This document shows positions 1 to 8,370 of a stretch of DNA of 64,000 nucleotides, piece after piece. How positions within the stretch are numbered: the first letter of the stretch is position 1; every line of letters starts with the position of its first letter. Position numbers and translations under genes: made by a program. The notes beneath the pieces are model-generated. The model searched no databases. It saw only the letters and a program-made list of their open reading frames with translations, and had not been told where the DNA came from. The stretch comes from Bin5 sp965200685 (GTDB lineage: Bacteria > Chloroflexota > Anaerolineae > Caldilineales > Caldilineaceae), in the NCBI GenBank assembly GCA_965200685.1, contig OZ241379.1:806001-870000 (forward strand). The letters are read 5' to 3'.

Positions 1-854
1 AAAGACATCGGTGCGACCAGTTTCCAATCACCGGTACCATGGGAGGGATCCGCCACAATGGGCAGATGGGTGGCCCGTTTTAAGAGGGGGACCGCATTGA
101 GATCAAAGGTGTTGCGGGTGGCGGTTTCATAGGTACGGATGCCCCGCTCGCACAGCATGACCTGCATATTGCCGTTGCTCAGAATGTACTCGGCACACAT
201 CAGCAGTTCCTTGATTTCGCCGCTGATGCCTCGTTTCAGCATGACGGGCCGTTGTACTTTGCCGACCGCTTGGAGCAGTCCATAGTTCTGCATATTGCGG
301 GCCCCTATCTGCAAGATATCCGCGTACTCCGCTACCAGCTCAAGCGTCTCCACGGTCATTACTTCGGTGATGACCGGCAGCCCGGTGATCTCCCTGGCCT
401 CGGCCAGATATTGCAGGCCTTCTTCGCCCAGTCCCAGAAAGCTGTAAGGACTCGTGCGGGGCTTATATGCGCCTCCACGCAGGACAGTAGCACCGGCCTC
501 TTTCACGGCTATGGCTGTTTCAATGATCTGCTCCCGGCTTTCAATACTGCAGGGACCGGCCATAATGATAATCTGATCACCGCCGAGACGGATACCGCCT
601 ACATTGATGATCGTTCTGTCAGGATGAGTGGAGCGGCTCGCCAGTTTGTACGGATCTGGAATGCGGACGGTTTTCTGTACACCTTCCATCGCCTTGATAA
701 CATGCGGTTGGACTTGGGTCAGATCGCCGATGAGAACGATAGCTGTGTGCGTCTCGCTGTAGATCGGCTGGGTTTGCGCGCCCATTGACTCGGCACGCTG
801 GATGACCTGTGCGGTCTCTGCGGCCGAGGCCTGGGGTTTCATGACAACGACCAT
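1..854 (-). CDS. aroF: 3-deoxy-7-phosphoheptulonate (DAHP) synthase, 3' end cut by window edge
   Basis: Condenses phosphoenolpyruvate and erythrose-4-phosphate to DAHP, the first step of the shikimate pathway. Translating the minus strand from ATG 854-852 gives 284 residues with no stop before the window edge. An N-terminal ferredoxin-like domain (about residues 1-75, MVVVMKPQASAAE onwards) is followed by the aldolase-type barrel with IMAGPCSIES, GGAYKPRTSPYSF, ITEVM, MLKRG and IVADPSHGTG, the hallmarks of the small type I-beta enzymes of Thermotoga and Bacillus. An AGGAGA ribosome site lies about 7 nt before the start. It is last in the aroH-pheA-aroF order, 65 nt after pheA, so the operon feeds chorismate towards phenylalanine. 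Partial only because the window ends. Confidence 0.95.
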   Translation of the reverse strand, partial: MVVVMKPQASAAETAQVIQRAESMGAQTQPIYSETHTAIVLIGDLTQVQPHVIKAMEGVQKTVRIPDPYKLASRSTHPDRTIINVGGIRLGGDQIIIMAGPCSIESREQIIETAIAVKEAGATVLRGGAYKPRTSPYSFLGLGEEGLQYLAEAREITGLPVITEVMTVETLELVAEYADILQIGARNMQNYGLLQAVGKVQRPVMLKRGISGEIKELLMCAEYILSNGNMQVMLCERGIRTYETATRNTFDLNAVPLLKRATHLPIVADPSHGTGDWKLVAPMS

Positions 855-919
855 CTGTCTCTCCTGTTGAATGTTCAATGATGCGTATGACGAGCACTCT
901 GCTCAATCGGCCCGCATCC

Positions 920-1777
920 TTAAATCTGCAAGACAGCTTCCTGGGCGTACCGTTCATGGCTAGGCTGTGTCGCCGCAGGATAGCTACCCAACATCTTGAC
1001 AAATGCCGCCCGATTGAGCAGGCCCAGAACCGCAGCACTACAGTCCGAATCCTGCCAATGTCCCTCAAAATCCAGATAAAATACATATTGCCAAGGCCGG
1101 TTACGCCGGGGCCGGCTCTCCAACTTGACGAGGTTAATATGGCGCTCGGCGAATTCCCCAATACAGGCGTACAGAGCACCAGAGCTATGTGGCGTGGCAA
1201 AGACGAGAGAGGTTTTGGAGTTTTCCGCCCGCTCCGCATCGCCCCGACCGATGATAAAAAAACGGGTAAAGTTGTCGTGCATATCCTCAATGCCCTGTTG
1301 GACGATCTCTAAGTCGTAGATCTCCGCAGCCAGAGAACTGGCGATCACGCCCACATTGGGCTCCGTCTGCTTTGCCAGCTCTTTGGCACTGCCGGCCGTA
1401 TCATACCAAGGAATGGCCGTGTAACCGTTGCGGTTCAGGAAACTTTCACACTGGGCCAAAGCCTGAGGATGACTGCGTACCTGCTCAATGTTGTCCCCGT
1501 TGCCAGGCAATGTGAGCAGGTTGTGTCGTACTCGTAACAGGATTTCGCCGTGAACACGACAATCGTTATCTAGCAGCAGGTCATAGGCTTTGTTAATGCT
1601 GCCAGCGAGAGAGTTCTCAACCGGCACAACGCCCAATGTAGCATGCTGCTCATCCAAGGCAGCAAAGACATCTTCAAATGTCCGGCAAGGCAGGGTATTG
1701 ACCCCGGCCCCAAACTGTTGGCGTATGGCTTCTTCAGAATATGCGCCGTGCTCTCCCTGAAATGCGACAATTGACAT
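920..1777 (-). CDS. pheA: Prephenate dehydratase with ACT domain
   Basis: Converts prephenate to phenylpyruvate in phenylalanine synthesis. The 285-residue protein starts MSIVAFQGEHGAYSEEAI; the start was set at ATG 1777 because AGGAGAAG sits 4 nt upstream and the family begins here, although the frame stays open further upstream. Catalytic-domain marks are VVPVENSLAGS and the conserved DNFTRFFIIG (the TRF motif). The C-terminal ACT domain has GALY and the ESRP motif (KLESRPRR), the usual phenylalanine feedback site. It is a stand-alone dehydratase, not fused to chorismate mutase. The mutase is supplied by the upstream aroH, 98 nt away. Likely regulated by Phe both allosterically and through the leader upstream of aroH. 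Confidence 0.95.
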   Translation of the reverse strand: MSIVAFQGEHGAYSEEAIRQQFGAGVNTLPCRTFEDVFAALDEQHATLGVVPVENSLAGSINKAYDLLLDNDCRVHGEILLRVRHNLLTLPGNGDNIEQVRSHPQALAQCESFLNRNGYTAIPWYDTAGSAKELAKQTEPNVGVIASSLAAEIYDLEIVQQGIEDMHDNFTRFFIIGRGDAERAENSKTSLVFATPHSSGALYACIGEFAERHINLVKLESRPRRNRPWQYVFYLDFEGHWQDSDCSAAVLGLLNRAAFVKMLGSYPAATQPSHERYAQEAVLQI

Positions 1778-1875
1778 GAGACTTCTCCTGTTCGGCGTTC
1801 GCACGATGCACAGCAGATGTGTGCGGTGCTCATGCCGCAATACAAATTGCATATGGGGATCGTTTTGTCTGTCCC

Positions 1876-2319
1876 TCAACGACTGCTCCAACGCGCCAGT
1901 TGTTCATCAATCCAACAGTTGAGTTCGTCGATATCGATCTCTTCCGCAAGGCTTTTGTCTGGACGTAGGCTTTGGGCTTCATTCAAATACACATGCTGAA
2001 TTTCCGCCTGAGGCGTGTTGGTATTCCAATGCAGCAGAACACGAATGCACCTTGGTAGACCGTGCGGCACTTCCATTTCATGGCCACAGAGCAGCGGTAC
2101 ATCCATCCATCCCAACTGGCGGGCTGCTAGGGCCGGATACTGGCTGAAGATATCCCGAGTCGTTGTGAAAATGCCACTTACTACATCTTCGGCATGAATC
2201 TTGTTCAGCCGAATCATCAATGCCAATAGTTCTCGGGTCGCCTGTAAAATCGCTTCCGGCGTGTCCTGTTCAACCGTTGTTGCCCCCCGTACCCCTCGGC
2301 AGATCACAGCTTTCTCCAA
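1876..2319 (-). CDS. aroH: Chorismate mutase, AroH (monofunctional trimeric) type
   Basis: Rearranges chorismate to prephenate. The 147-residue protein starts MEKAVICRGVRGATTVEQDT, closely following the Bacillus subtilis AroH pattern. The expected active-site residues can be aligned by eye: Arg in RGVRGATT, Cys and Glu in LLCGHEMEVP, Arg in CIRVLL and Tyr in HVYLNEA. It is the first structural gene of the aroH-pheA-aroF operon and follows an intrinsic terminator by roughly 10 nt plus the ribosome-binding region (TTGGAGAAAG shortly before the start by sequence). The gene is therefore positioned to be expressed only when that terminator is read through. Confidence 0.95.
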   Translation of the reverse strand: MEKAVICRGVRGATTVEQDTPEAILQATRELLALMIRLNKIHAEDVVSGIFTTTRDIFSQYPALAARQLGWMDVPLLCGHEMEVPHGLPRCIRVLLHWNTNTPQAEIQHVYLNEAQSLRPDKSLAEEIDIDELNCWIDEQLARWSSR

Positions 2320-2328
2320 TTTCTAGGT

Positions 2329-2364
2329 CAAAAAGAAAAAGCGTGGAGGCCCTCTCCACGCTTT
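2329..2364 (-). terminator. Intrinsic terminator/attenuator upstream of aroH
   Basis: On the minus strand an 11-bp perfect stem (AAAGCGTGGAG at 2364-2354 with CTCCACGCTTT at 2348-2338) encloses a 5-nt loop and is followed at once by TTCTTTTT. This is a textbook Rho-independent terminator. It lies between the aromatic-rich leader ORF and aroH, in the direction of the operon, which makes sense only if it is conditional. A TCTCCAT segment inside the leader ORF, just past the Phe/Tyr codons, can pair with the 5' arm (TGGAGA) and could act as an antiterminator. Confidence 0.8.
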
Positions 2365-2391
2365 GAGTGTCTTCGTCGCTGACTGTGCTGC

Positions 2392-2622
2392 TTACACAGC
2401 CCAACGCTCCTCAATCAATGGAGACGGCTGATTGATACCAAAATAATAACCAAACCAAAAGTTGCCAAAAGAAAACCCGCGCCACTCATGACGCAGGTTA
2501 ATGGACAACAAGATCTCCTCGGCGGTCGGGCCGTCCAATAGATTGATCGGTAGCAGTGAGTCATCCTCACTACACAGCAGATCCGCAATGGATTTTGACA
2601 CTTCGCTTCTTCCCGTACTCAC
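2392..2622 (-). CDS. Putative aromatic amino-acid leader peptide of the aro/phe operon
   Basis: A 76-codon frame from GTG 2622 (GAGG about 7 nt upstream). A shorter version starting at a TTG near 2509, behind GAGGAG, is equally possible. The C-terminal third is dominated by aromatic codons, WRGFSFGNFWFGYYFG, with every Phe encoded by TTT, and the peptide ends about 27 nt before the terminator hairpin. It lies directly downstream of a good promoter and directly upstream of aroH-pheA-aroF. That combination fits a ribosome-stalling leader peptide of the pheL type. I recognise no protein family in the N-terminal half. That it is translated and regulatory is inference. Confidence 0.6.
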   Translation of the reverse strand: MSTGRSEVSKSIADLLCSEDDSLLPINLLDGPTAEEILLSINLRHEWRGFSFGNFWFGYYFGINQPSPLIEERWAV

Positions 2623-2668
2623 AGTCCATCCTCGCTACGAAACAGAATCAGTAAACACTCTAACACAC

Positions 2669-2697
2669 AGGATACCACACTGGCAATCTTTTGTCAA
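2669..2697 (-). promoter_or_regulatory. Promoter of the leader-aroH-pheA-aroF transcript
   Basis: On the minus strand TTGACA (2697-2692), a 17-nt spacer and TATCCT (2674-2669) form a strong sigma70-type promoter. The predicted start near 2662 is about 40 nt before the leader GTG, so transcription would cover the leader ORF, the terminator and the operon. Confidence 0.65.
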
Positions 2698-3022
2698 TTC
2701 TGTTACGCGTAAGATGCAACCATCAATAATGATGACAGTAATGACAGCGGAAAGGGTTGGGCTTTCATCAGAAGTAGCTCCTTTCAAGAGCACGGCCAAT
2801 ACTTTGAACTAGACGCCCTTGATTCGATCAATACTGCTTATTTGGACATTTACGTAGTATATCAACCAAGTATAGAGCTTGACAACTTTTGTATGAAGCA
2901 ATATTCTGACTTTTGACGACCGGCATAAGGGACAATCTAAGCAGCGGCGGACATATCCCTCGACCTATATCATTCCTACTAACGCAGTTTTCGTTGTCAG
3001 GACCATTCCTAGGAGGAAACCC
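2698..3022. other. Intergenic region between the aro operon and the SDR gene
   Basis: This divergent non-coding stretch separates the minus-strand aro leader from the plus-strand SDR gene. Apart from the two flanking promoters (minus at 2669-2697, plus at 2879-2907) I see no convincing gene or repeat in it. It is visibly AT-richer than the coding DNA on either side. Confidence 0.6.
2879..2907 (+). promoter_or_regulatory. Sigma70-type promoter upstream of the SDR gene
   Basis: TTGACA (2879-2884), a 17-nt spacer and TATTCT (2902-2907) lie about 110 nt before the TTG start of the SDR gene. The -35 is a perfect match and the -10 matches four of six. It would serve the SDR-nitroreductase-EndoQ/UvrD run. 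Confidence 0.5.
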
Positions 3023-3793
3023 TTGCAGAACTCATTTTCACTGCACCATAAGGTCGCATTGGTCACCGGTGCCAACAGTGGCATCGGTCGCTCCATCGCC
3101 TTGGGGTACAAAGCAATGGGCGCGACTGTCATTGCCAGCGGCCGCAATCCACAGAAAAACGCGGCCATGGCCCAAGAACTAGGCGATGGCCACATGGTCA
3201 TATCCCTTGATGTGCGCGAGGAAGATGAAGTAGATCAGGCCGTAGCCACAATCATAGAACACTATGGTAGGCTCGACATCCTCGTCAATAACGCGGGGAT
3301 CGCCCGGCGGGTCAATATTCTGGATATGGATACAGCCGACTGGCATGCTGTCATTGACACGCATCTGCATGGCAGTTTCTACTGTGCCAAAGCCGCGGCC
3401 AAAGCCATGGTCAAGGCCGGCAATGGTGGCAAAATCATCAACATCGGCTCAATGTATTCGATCTTCGGTCCGCCCAATGTGGTCAACTACGCCGCGGCCA
3501 AAACGGGGATCATCGGCCTGACCCGCGGGCTGGCCGTGGAGTTGGCAGGCTACAACATTCAGGTGAACGCCCTGCTGCCAGGCTGGCACAAGACTGACCT
3601 CAACCGCTCGCTGCTTGACGGCCCTCTAGGCGAAGAGATCCGTCACAAGACACCTGCTCGGCGTCTGGGCAGGCCGGACGACCTGGCCGGGGCGGCCATC
3701 TTCCTAGCTTCCCCCGCAGCCGATTTCGTCAGTGGCACTAGCCTAGTGGTAGATGGCGGCTACTCCATTATGGACCGCCGCTGGGAAGATTGA
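3023..3793 (+). CDS. Short-chain dehydrogenase/reductase (SDR)
   Basis: An NAD(P)-dependent oxidoreductase of the classical SDR family, 256 residues. The cofactor motif TGANSGIGRS, the NNAGI motif, the catalytic Ser in INIGSMYS and the YAAAK active site are all present, as is the C-terminal SGTSLVVDGGY typical of FabG/gluconate 5-dehydrogenase relatives. The start is a TTG at 3023, chosen because a perfect AGGAGG lies 6 nt upstream; no ATG fits. The substrate cannot be told from sequence. A sugar acid or sugar alcohol is plausible from similarity to gluconate/2-deoxygluconate dehydrogenases. Confidence 0.92.
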   Translation: MQNSFSLHHKVALVTGANSGIGRSIALGYKAMGATVIASGRNPQKNAAMAQELGDGHMVISLDVREEDEVDQAVATIIEHYGRLDILVNNAGIARRVNILDMDTADWHAVIDTHLHGSFYCAKAAAKAMVKAGNGGKIINIGSMYSIFGPPNVVNYAAAKTGIIGLTRGLAVELAGYNIQVNALLPGWHKTDLNRSLLDGPLGEEIRHKTPARRLGRPDDLAGAAIFLASPAADFVSGTSLVVDGGYSIMDRRWED

Positions 3794-3905
3794 TCAGGTC
3801 GGTATCATACGGACAGTGATCATCACTGAACTTGAAGACATCCTATGGTCGTATCAACACTCAAGCGTCCGGCAACGTCTCCTACCGCAGTTCCGCCCAT
3901 GCACA

Positions 3906-4154
3906 ATGGTGCTCCTAGCATATGAGCAGCGAGTCGTCTGGTTTATCCTACGAGAGGGTGTCTACCAAGAACAGCAGCCTGACGAGAACGGTGTGCTCAA
4001 GAGCGAAGTCTTCCCTGGCCTGTGGTTGTTGCCGGATACTCTCCTGCGCGGGGAGATGTCCCAGGTGCTGCAGATCCTACAGCGGGGCCTGGCCTCGCCA
4101 GAACACAAAACATTCACCGCTACACTGACCGCACGGAAAGGAAAGCCGCAATGA
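3906..4154 (+). pseudogene. Remnant of a Uma2-family endonuclease (C-terminal end only)
   Basis: About 80 codons resemble the C-terminus of Uma2 (DUF820) putative PD-(D/E)XK nucleases: YQEQQPDENGVLKSEVFPGL followed by WLLPDTLLRGEM and LQRGLASPEHKTF. The nuclease core that should precede it is missing. Upstream the frame runs into the 3' end of the SDR gene with no family similarity. I therefore call it a truncated relic. Its stop overlaps the nitroreductase ATG (ATGA), so it may still be translated and couple translation. The start coordinate is nominal. Confidence 0.65.
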
Positions 4155-4816
4155 ATCTCATAACGCCGGACAATCTGGCAGTCCTCGACCACCTGTTGAC
4201 CACGACCCGCTCTGTACGCAAACGGCTGGACCTTACCCGTCATGTGGAGCGAGACGTCATTGAGCGGTGTTTGGAAATTGCAGCCCAGGCACCTACCGGC
4301 AGCAACCGGCAAGGCTGGCATTTTGTCATTGTGACCGACGGGGAAAAGAAGCAGCGCATCGCCGAACTGTACCGGCAATCTTGGTACGGCTATAATGCTC
4401 AACGCACAAAGACAACCGCACAGAGCCAGGCAACACCCGAGGAGATGCAGATGCAGCGGGTGATTAGCTCCGCCCGCTATCTGGCCGACCACATGCAGGA
4501 TGTGCCACTGCTGGTGATTCCCTGCATTGAAGGTCGTGCCCAGGACCCGACACCGGCTGGCCAAGCCAGCCTGTACGGCTCGGTCCTCCCGGCCGCTTGG
4601 TCGTTGATGCTGGCCCTCCGCGCCCGCGGCCTTGGCTCCGCCTGGACGACCCTACACTTGAAGTATGAGAAGGATATCGCGGACCTGCTGGGCATTCCCG
4701 ATGGCATTACCCAGGCCGCGCTATTGCCGGTCGCCTATTTCAAAGGCGACGACTTCAAAGCGGCCAAGCGCAAGCCAATCCGAGAGAAGACCTATTGGAA
4801 CGGCTGGCAGACATGA
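4151..4816 (+). CDS. Nitroreductase-family flavoprotein
   Basis: An FMN-dependent NAD(P)H oxidoreductase of the nitroreductase fold, 221 residues from ATG 4151 (purine-rich AAAGGAAAG upstream). Recognisable are the N-terminal FMN-binding TTRSVRKR, the APTGSNRQGW segment and the C-terminal RARGLGSAWTTLH region that contacts FMN in this family. The natural substrate is unknown; members reduce nitro compounds, quinones or flavins, or act in iodotyrosine-type dehalogenation. Its stop overlaps the start of the EndoQ/UvrD gene by four bases (ATGA), so the two are probably translationally coupled. Confidence 0.9.
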   Translation: MNLITPDNLAVLDHLLTTTRSVRKRLDLTRHVERDVIERCLEIAAQAPTGSNRQGWHFVIVTDGEKKQRIAELYRQSWYGYNAQRTKTTAQSQATPEEMQMQRVISSARYLADHMQDVPLLVIPCIEGRAQDPTPAGQASLYGSVLPAAWSLMLALRARGLGSAWTTLHLKYEKDIADLLGIPDGITQAALLPVAYFKGDDFKAAKRKPIREKTYWNGWQT

Positions 4817-7800
4817 AGATCGTCGCCGATCTGCACATCCATTCCTACTATTCCCGGGCCACCAGCAAAAGCCTGACGCTGGAACATCTGTGGAAATGGG
4901 CGCAGATCAAAGGCGTACAGGTAGTGGCTACAGGCGATATCGCCCATCCTGGCTGGCTGGCAGAGATCCAGGAAAAACTGGAGCCGGCCGAAGATGGCCT
5001 GTTTCAGCTCAAGCCGGAACATACAGCATCTGTGGCAGAGGAAGTGCCCACATCCTGCCATGGGCCTGTACGCTTCCTCATCGGCGGAGAGATCAGCAAC
5101 ATCTACAAAAAGTACGACCGCACCCGCAAGGTACACAATATTGTCTTTGCCCCGTCAGTTGAGGCCACGGGGATCCTCCAAGCCGAACTGGAAAAGATCG
5201 GAAATATTCGCTCAGACGGACGCCCGATTCTCGGCCTAGACAGCCGAGACCTGCTTGAGATCGTTCTGGAAGTGGATGACCGCTGCCATCTCATTCCTGC
5301 TCACATCTGGACACCATGGTTTTCTGTCCTGGGATCCAAATCCGGTTTTGATTCGCTTGAAGAATGCTTCAACGACCTGACTTCCCATATCTTCGCGGTT
5401 GAGACCGGTCTTTCCTCTGACCCGCCTATGAATTGGCGGGTCTCTTGGCTGGACAACTACACTCTCATCTCCAATTCGGACGCGCACTCGCCACCGAAGT
5501 TGGCCCGGGAGGCAACCCTTTTTGATACGGACTTGAGCTATGATGCGCTGTTCGACGCCCTCAAGAGCGGCGACCCTACCCAGTTCCAAGGGACAATTGA
5601 GTTCTTCCCGGAGGAAGGCAAATACCACCTAGACGGCCATCGCAAGTGCGGAGTCTGCTGGGAACCAAACACGACAACTGCCCACAATGGGCGTTGCTCT
5701 GCCTGTGGCAAGCCCGTGACAGTCGGCGTCTACCACCGCACAGAGGAACTGGCCGACCGACCGCAAGGGGCGCGCCCGGATTCTGCTGCACCCTTCGCAA
5801 GTCTCATCCCTCTACCAGAAGCCCTCTCAGAAATTCTCGGTGTCGGGCCCAATTCCAAACGAGTGCAGACGGAATATTTCCGGCTGTTGGGGAGGCTAGG
5901 CCCGGAATTGACGATCTTGCAGGATCTTCCGCTGGAAGATATCGCCGCGGCCGGCGGGCCGCTGTTAGCGGAGGGCATCCGCCGCATGCGGGCCGGCGAG
6001 GTACGAACCCAAAGCGGCTATGATGGGCAATACGGGGTCATCCGCATGTTCGACGGGGAAGAGGATCAGTTATCTTCATTGCAGGTCGGGATGTTTGCAG
6101 ACGAAACACCCATGCCAAGCGCACTGCTGGAGAGGCCTGAGCAGGGCCAGTACCGTGCCAATGCCGAACTGCAGGCAGAGAACAGGCTCATATCAGAGAA
6201 AGAGCGCAATGCCAAGCGGCCAAGCAGCGCAGATGGAACAGAAGCGGACCCCAGCAAGAGCCCCGTAGTAGAAACCGATACCTCTGTCCCCCCGCGGCCA
6301 CGGCTACTCTCTGATTGGCTCGCCCAACTCAACCCGGCACAGCGGGCCGCGGCAATCCACACAGACGGGCCCCTGGCGATTGTCGCCGGGCCCGGCACGG
6401 GCAAGACTCGCACGCTGACCGTACGCATTGCCCATCTAGTACAGACCTTGGACGTGCCGCCAGCGTCAATCCTAGCCGTGACGTTTACCAACAGGGCCGC
6501 GCAAGAGATGCGGGAACGACTGGCCGAACTGTTGGGCGAGGAGCACTCCGCACAGATCACAGTCGGTACATTCCATCAGCTAGGGGCCAGCCTGCTACAG
6601 GAGTTCGGCGAAGCCATCGGCATCCCCCAGACATTTACCATTTTCGATGAAGATGAGCGACAACGGCTGCTGAAGGGCCTTTGCCCGCAGCTATCTACAC
6701 GAGAACTACAGGAGGCCCTAGCAGCCATTTCAGCATGCAAGAACGACTTGACAGAACCGGCCGCCATTGAAGGAGCAGTGACGACCGATGCCCTGTGGGA
6801 ACGCTATCACAGGGCCCTAACAGAGGCCCACGCCCTCGATTTCGACGACCTCATCTTTCGTACTGTACGCCTTCTGGAAAGCGATGCGGCCATTCTACAG
6901 ACCATCCAAGCGCGCTTCCGCTGGATCTCAGTAGACGAGTATCAAGACGTAAATTCTGCTCAATACCGGCTGCTGCGCCTGCTGGCCATGGAGGGGACAA
7001 ATCTGTGTGTTATCGGTGACCCAGACCAAGCAATTTACGGCTTCCGGGGGGCAGATCACCGCTACTTTCTCGCCTTTGCCGAAGACTTCCCCGGCGGACA
7101 GCAGCTCTATCTGGAGCACAACTACCGTTCAGCCCAAGCGATCCTAGACGCGGCTACCCAGGTGATCGCGCACAACCCTGACCACCAAGCAACCGCGCTG
7201 ATCGCCGACTTCGCCGAGCAGGTGAAGCTGAATGTCTACCGGGCCCCCACAGACAAAGCCGAAGCCGAATATGTCGTCCATCAGGTGGAACAGATGGTCG
7301 GCGGCACCAGTTATTTTTCGCTGGATTCTGGCCGGGTGGACGACGATGGGCTGCCAGAAAACTGGGCTTTCAGTGACTTCGCCATCCTCTACCGGCTCAA
7401 TGCCCAGGCAAAGCTGCTGGAGAAAGCCTTTGACCGCTCCGGGATCCCCTACCAGACCATCGGCGGCACACCACTGACAGAACAAAAGCCGGTCCGCGAA
7501 ATCCTTTCTCTCCTGTGGCTGACACAGATACCGGCCAGTCATATCCATTGGGGGCGGGTGTTGACCGAAGGAAAAGGTTCGTTCGCGGCAGAGACTCTGC
7601 CACAGGGATTTCATCCGTCACAAAACGGGGGAGAACTTCTGCCGCCTAGGGCAGGGCCCGGCCGCCCCTGGTCGTCAGCACAGCGAGAACGGCTGGCGCG
7701 CACGCGCACTCTAGTGCAGGAGCTAACGAATACCGATGCCCAGCCCGTGTCGGAGCGGGTCCAAGCTGCGGCTGCAGCTTGGGGCGAGCTACGTGGCGTA

Positions 7801-8271
7801 GCCTACAGTGATGCTGAAATGGAACGGATTGCCCGTTTGCAACGCCGGGCTGCACCAGCGCGCAACCGTCTGCGGGATTTTCTGCTGGAGATGGCCCTGC
7901 AAAGCGCGACAGACCTGTACGACCAGCGCGCGGACCGAGTGACGCTGATGAGCCTCCATGCCTCAAAAGGTCTGGAATTTGCGGTGGTATTTATTGTCGG
8001 CTGTGAAGAGGGTTTGCTGCCCTATCTACCGCCGAAGCGGGACATGGATCCAGCCGAGGAACGCCGCTTATTTTATGTGGGCATGACCCGCGCCCAGCGA
8101 CGGCTGATTTTGACCCACGCCGGCCGGCGTTTTCTGTTCGGCCAGACCATGGAAAACCGCATGTCCGGCTTCGTCACAGACATCGAAACAGCTTTACAGG
8201 AAGTGGTGCGGCAGGCCCGGCCACGACAGACGCGCCCGAAAGCAGAAGACCGACAACTCCGGCTGTTTTAA
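4813..8271 (+). CDS. EndoQ-type PHP endonuclease fused to UvrD/Rep helicase
   Basis: The protein has 1152 residues. Residues 1-270 form a PHP phosphoesterase domain (DLHIHSYYS metal site, TGDIAHPGW, IPAHIWTPWF, GSKSGFDSLEE, SNSDAHSPP), the pattern of endonuclease Q. A Cys4 zinc site (C279, C282, C295, C298) follows, as in EndoQ. After a linker, an SF1A helicase begins near residue 500: Q-motif LNPAQRAA, Walker A GPGTGKT (526-532), VTFTNRAAQEM, Walker B VDEYQD (about 707), GDPDQAIYGFRG, and C-terminal MSLHASKGLEF and FYVGMTRAQ. EndoQ nicks 5' to hypoxanthine, uracil or abasic sites, so the fusion suggests nick-then-unwind repair of deaminated DNA. Start ATG 4813 is set by the ATGA overlap and the PHP N-terminus. 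Confidence 0.92.
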   Translation: MKIVADLHIHSYYSRATSKSLTLEHLWKWAQIKGVQVVATGDIAHPGWLAEIQEKLEPAEDGLFQLKPEHTASVAEEVPTSCHGPVRFLIGGEISNIYKKYDRTRKVHNIVFAPSVEATGILQAELEKIGNIRSDGRPILGLDSRDLLEIVLEVDDRCHLIPAHIWTPWFSVLGSKSGFDSLEECFNDLTSHIFAVETGLSSDPPMNWRVSWLDNYTLISNSDAHSPPKLAREATLFDTDLSYDALFDALKSGDPTQFQGTIEFFPEEGKYHLDGHRKCGVCWEPNTTTAHNGRCSACGKPVTVGVYHRTEELADRPQGARPDSAAPFASLIPLPEALSEILGVGPNSKRVQTEYFRLLGRLGPELTILQDLPLEDIAAAGGPLLAEGIRRMRAGEVRTQSGYDGQYGVIRMFDGEEDQLSSLQVGMFADETPMPSALLERPEQGQYRANAELQAENRLISEKERNAKRPSSADGTEADPSKSPVVETDTSVPPRPRLLSDWLAQLNPAQRAAAIHTDGPLAIVAGPGTGKTRTLTVRIAHLVQTLDVPPASILAVTFTNRAAQEMRERLAELLGEEHSAQITVGTFHQLGASLLQEFGEAIGIPQTFTIFDEDERQRLLKGLCPQLSTRELQEALAAISACKNDLTEPAAIEGAVTTDALWERYHRALTEAHALDFDDLIFRTVRLLESDAAILQTIQARFRWISVDEYQDVNSAQYRLLRLLAMEGTNLCVIGDPDQAIYGFRGADHRYFLAFAEDFPGGQQLYLEHNYRSAQAILDAATQVIAHNPDHQATALIADFAEQVKLNVYRAPTDKAEAEYVVHQVEQMVGGTSYFSLDSGRVDDDGLPENWAFSDFAILYRLNAQAKLLEKAFDRSGIPYQTIGGTPLTEQKPVREILSLLWLTQIPASHIHWGRVLTEGKGSFAAETLPQGFHPSQNGGELLPPRAGPGRPWSSAQRERLARTRTLVQELTNTDAQPVSERVQAAAAAWGELRGVAYSDAEMERIARLQRRAAPARNRLRDFLLEMALQSATDLYDQRADRVTLMSLHASKGLEFAVVFIVGCEEGLLPYLPPKRDMDPAEERRLFYVGMTRAQRRLILTHAGRRFLFGQTMENRMSGFVTDIETALQEVVRQARPRQTRPKAEDRQLRLF

Positions 8272-8370
8272 GCGGGGCTGCCCTGTAACACCAGCGGTTA
8301 GGGCAACTGCAATGCCTAGCCACCGTCGTTGCCCCACTCTAATAAACACGGAAAGATAGGTTCGGTAGAC

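Noticed and set aside
2329..2697. T-box riboswitch in front of aroH
   Set aside because: No T-box (GGGTGGNACCRCG-like) sequence lies before the terminator. The aromatic-rich reading frame explains the arrangement better.
8301..8334. GGGCAAC...GTTGCCC inverted repeat after the EndoQ/UvrD gene as a terminator
   Set aside because: Only 7 bp with a 20-nt loop and no T-tract; could be chance.
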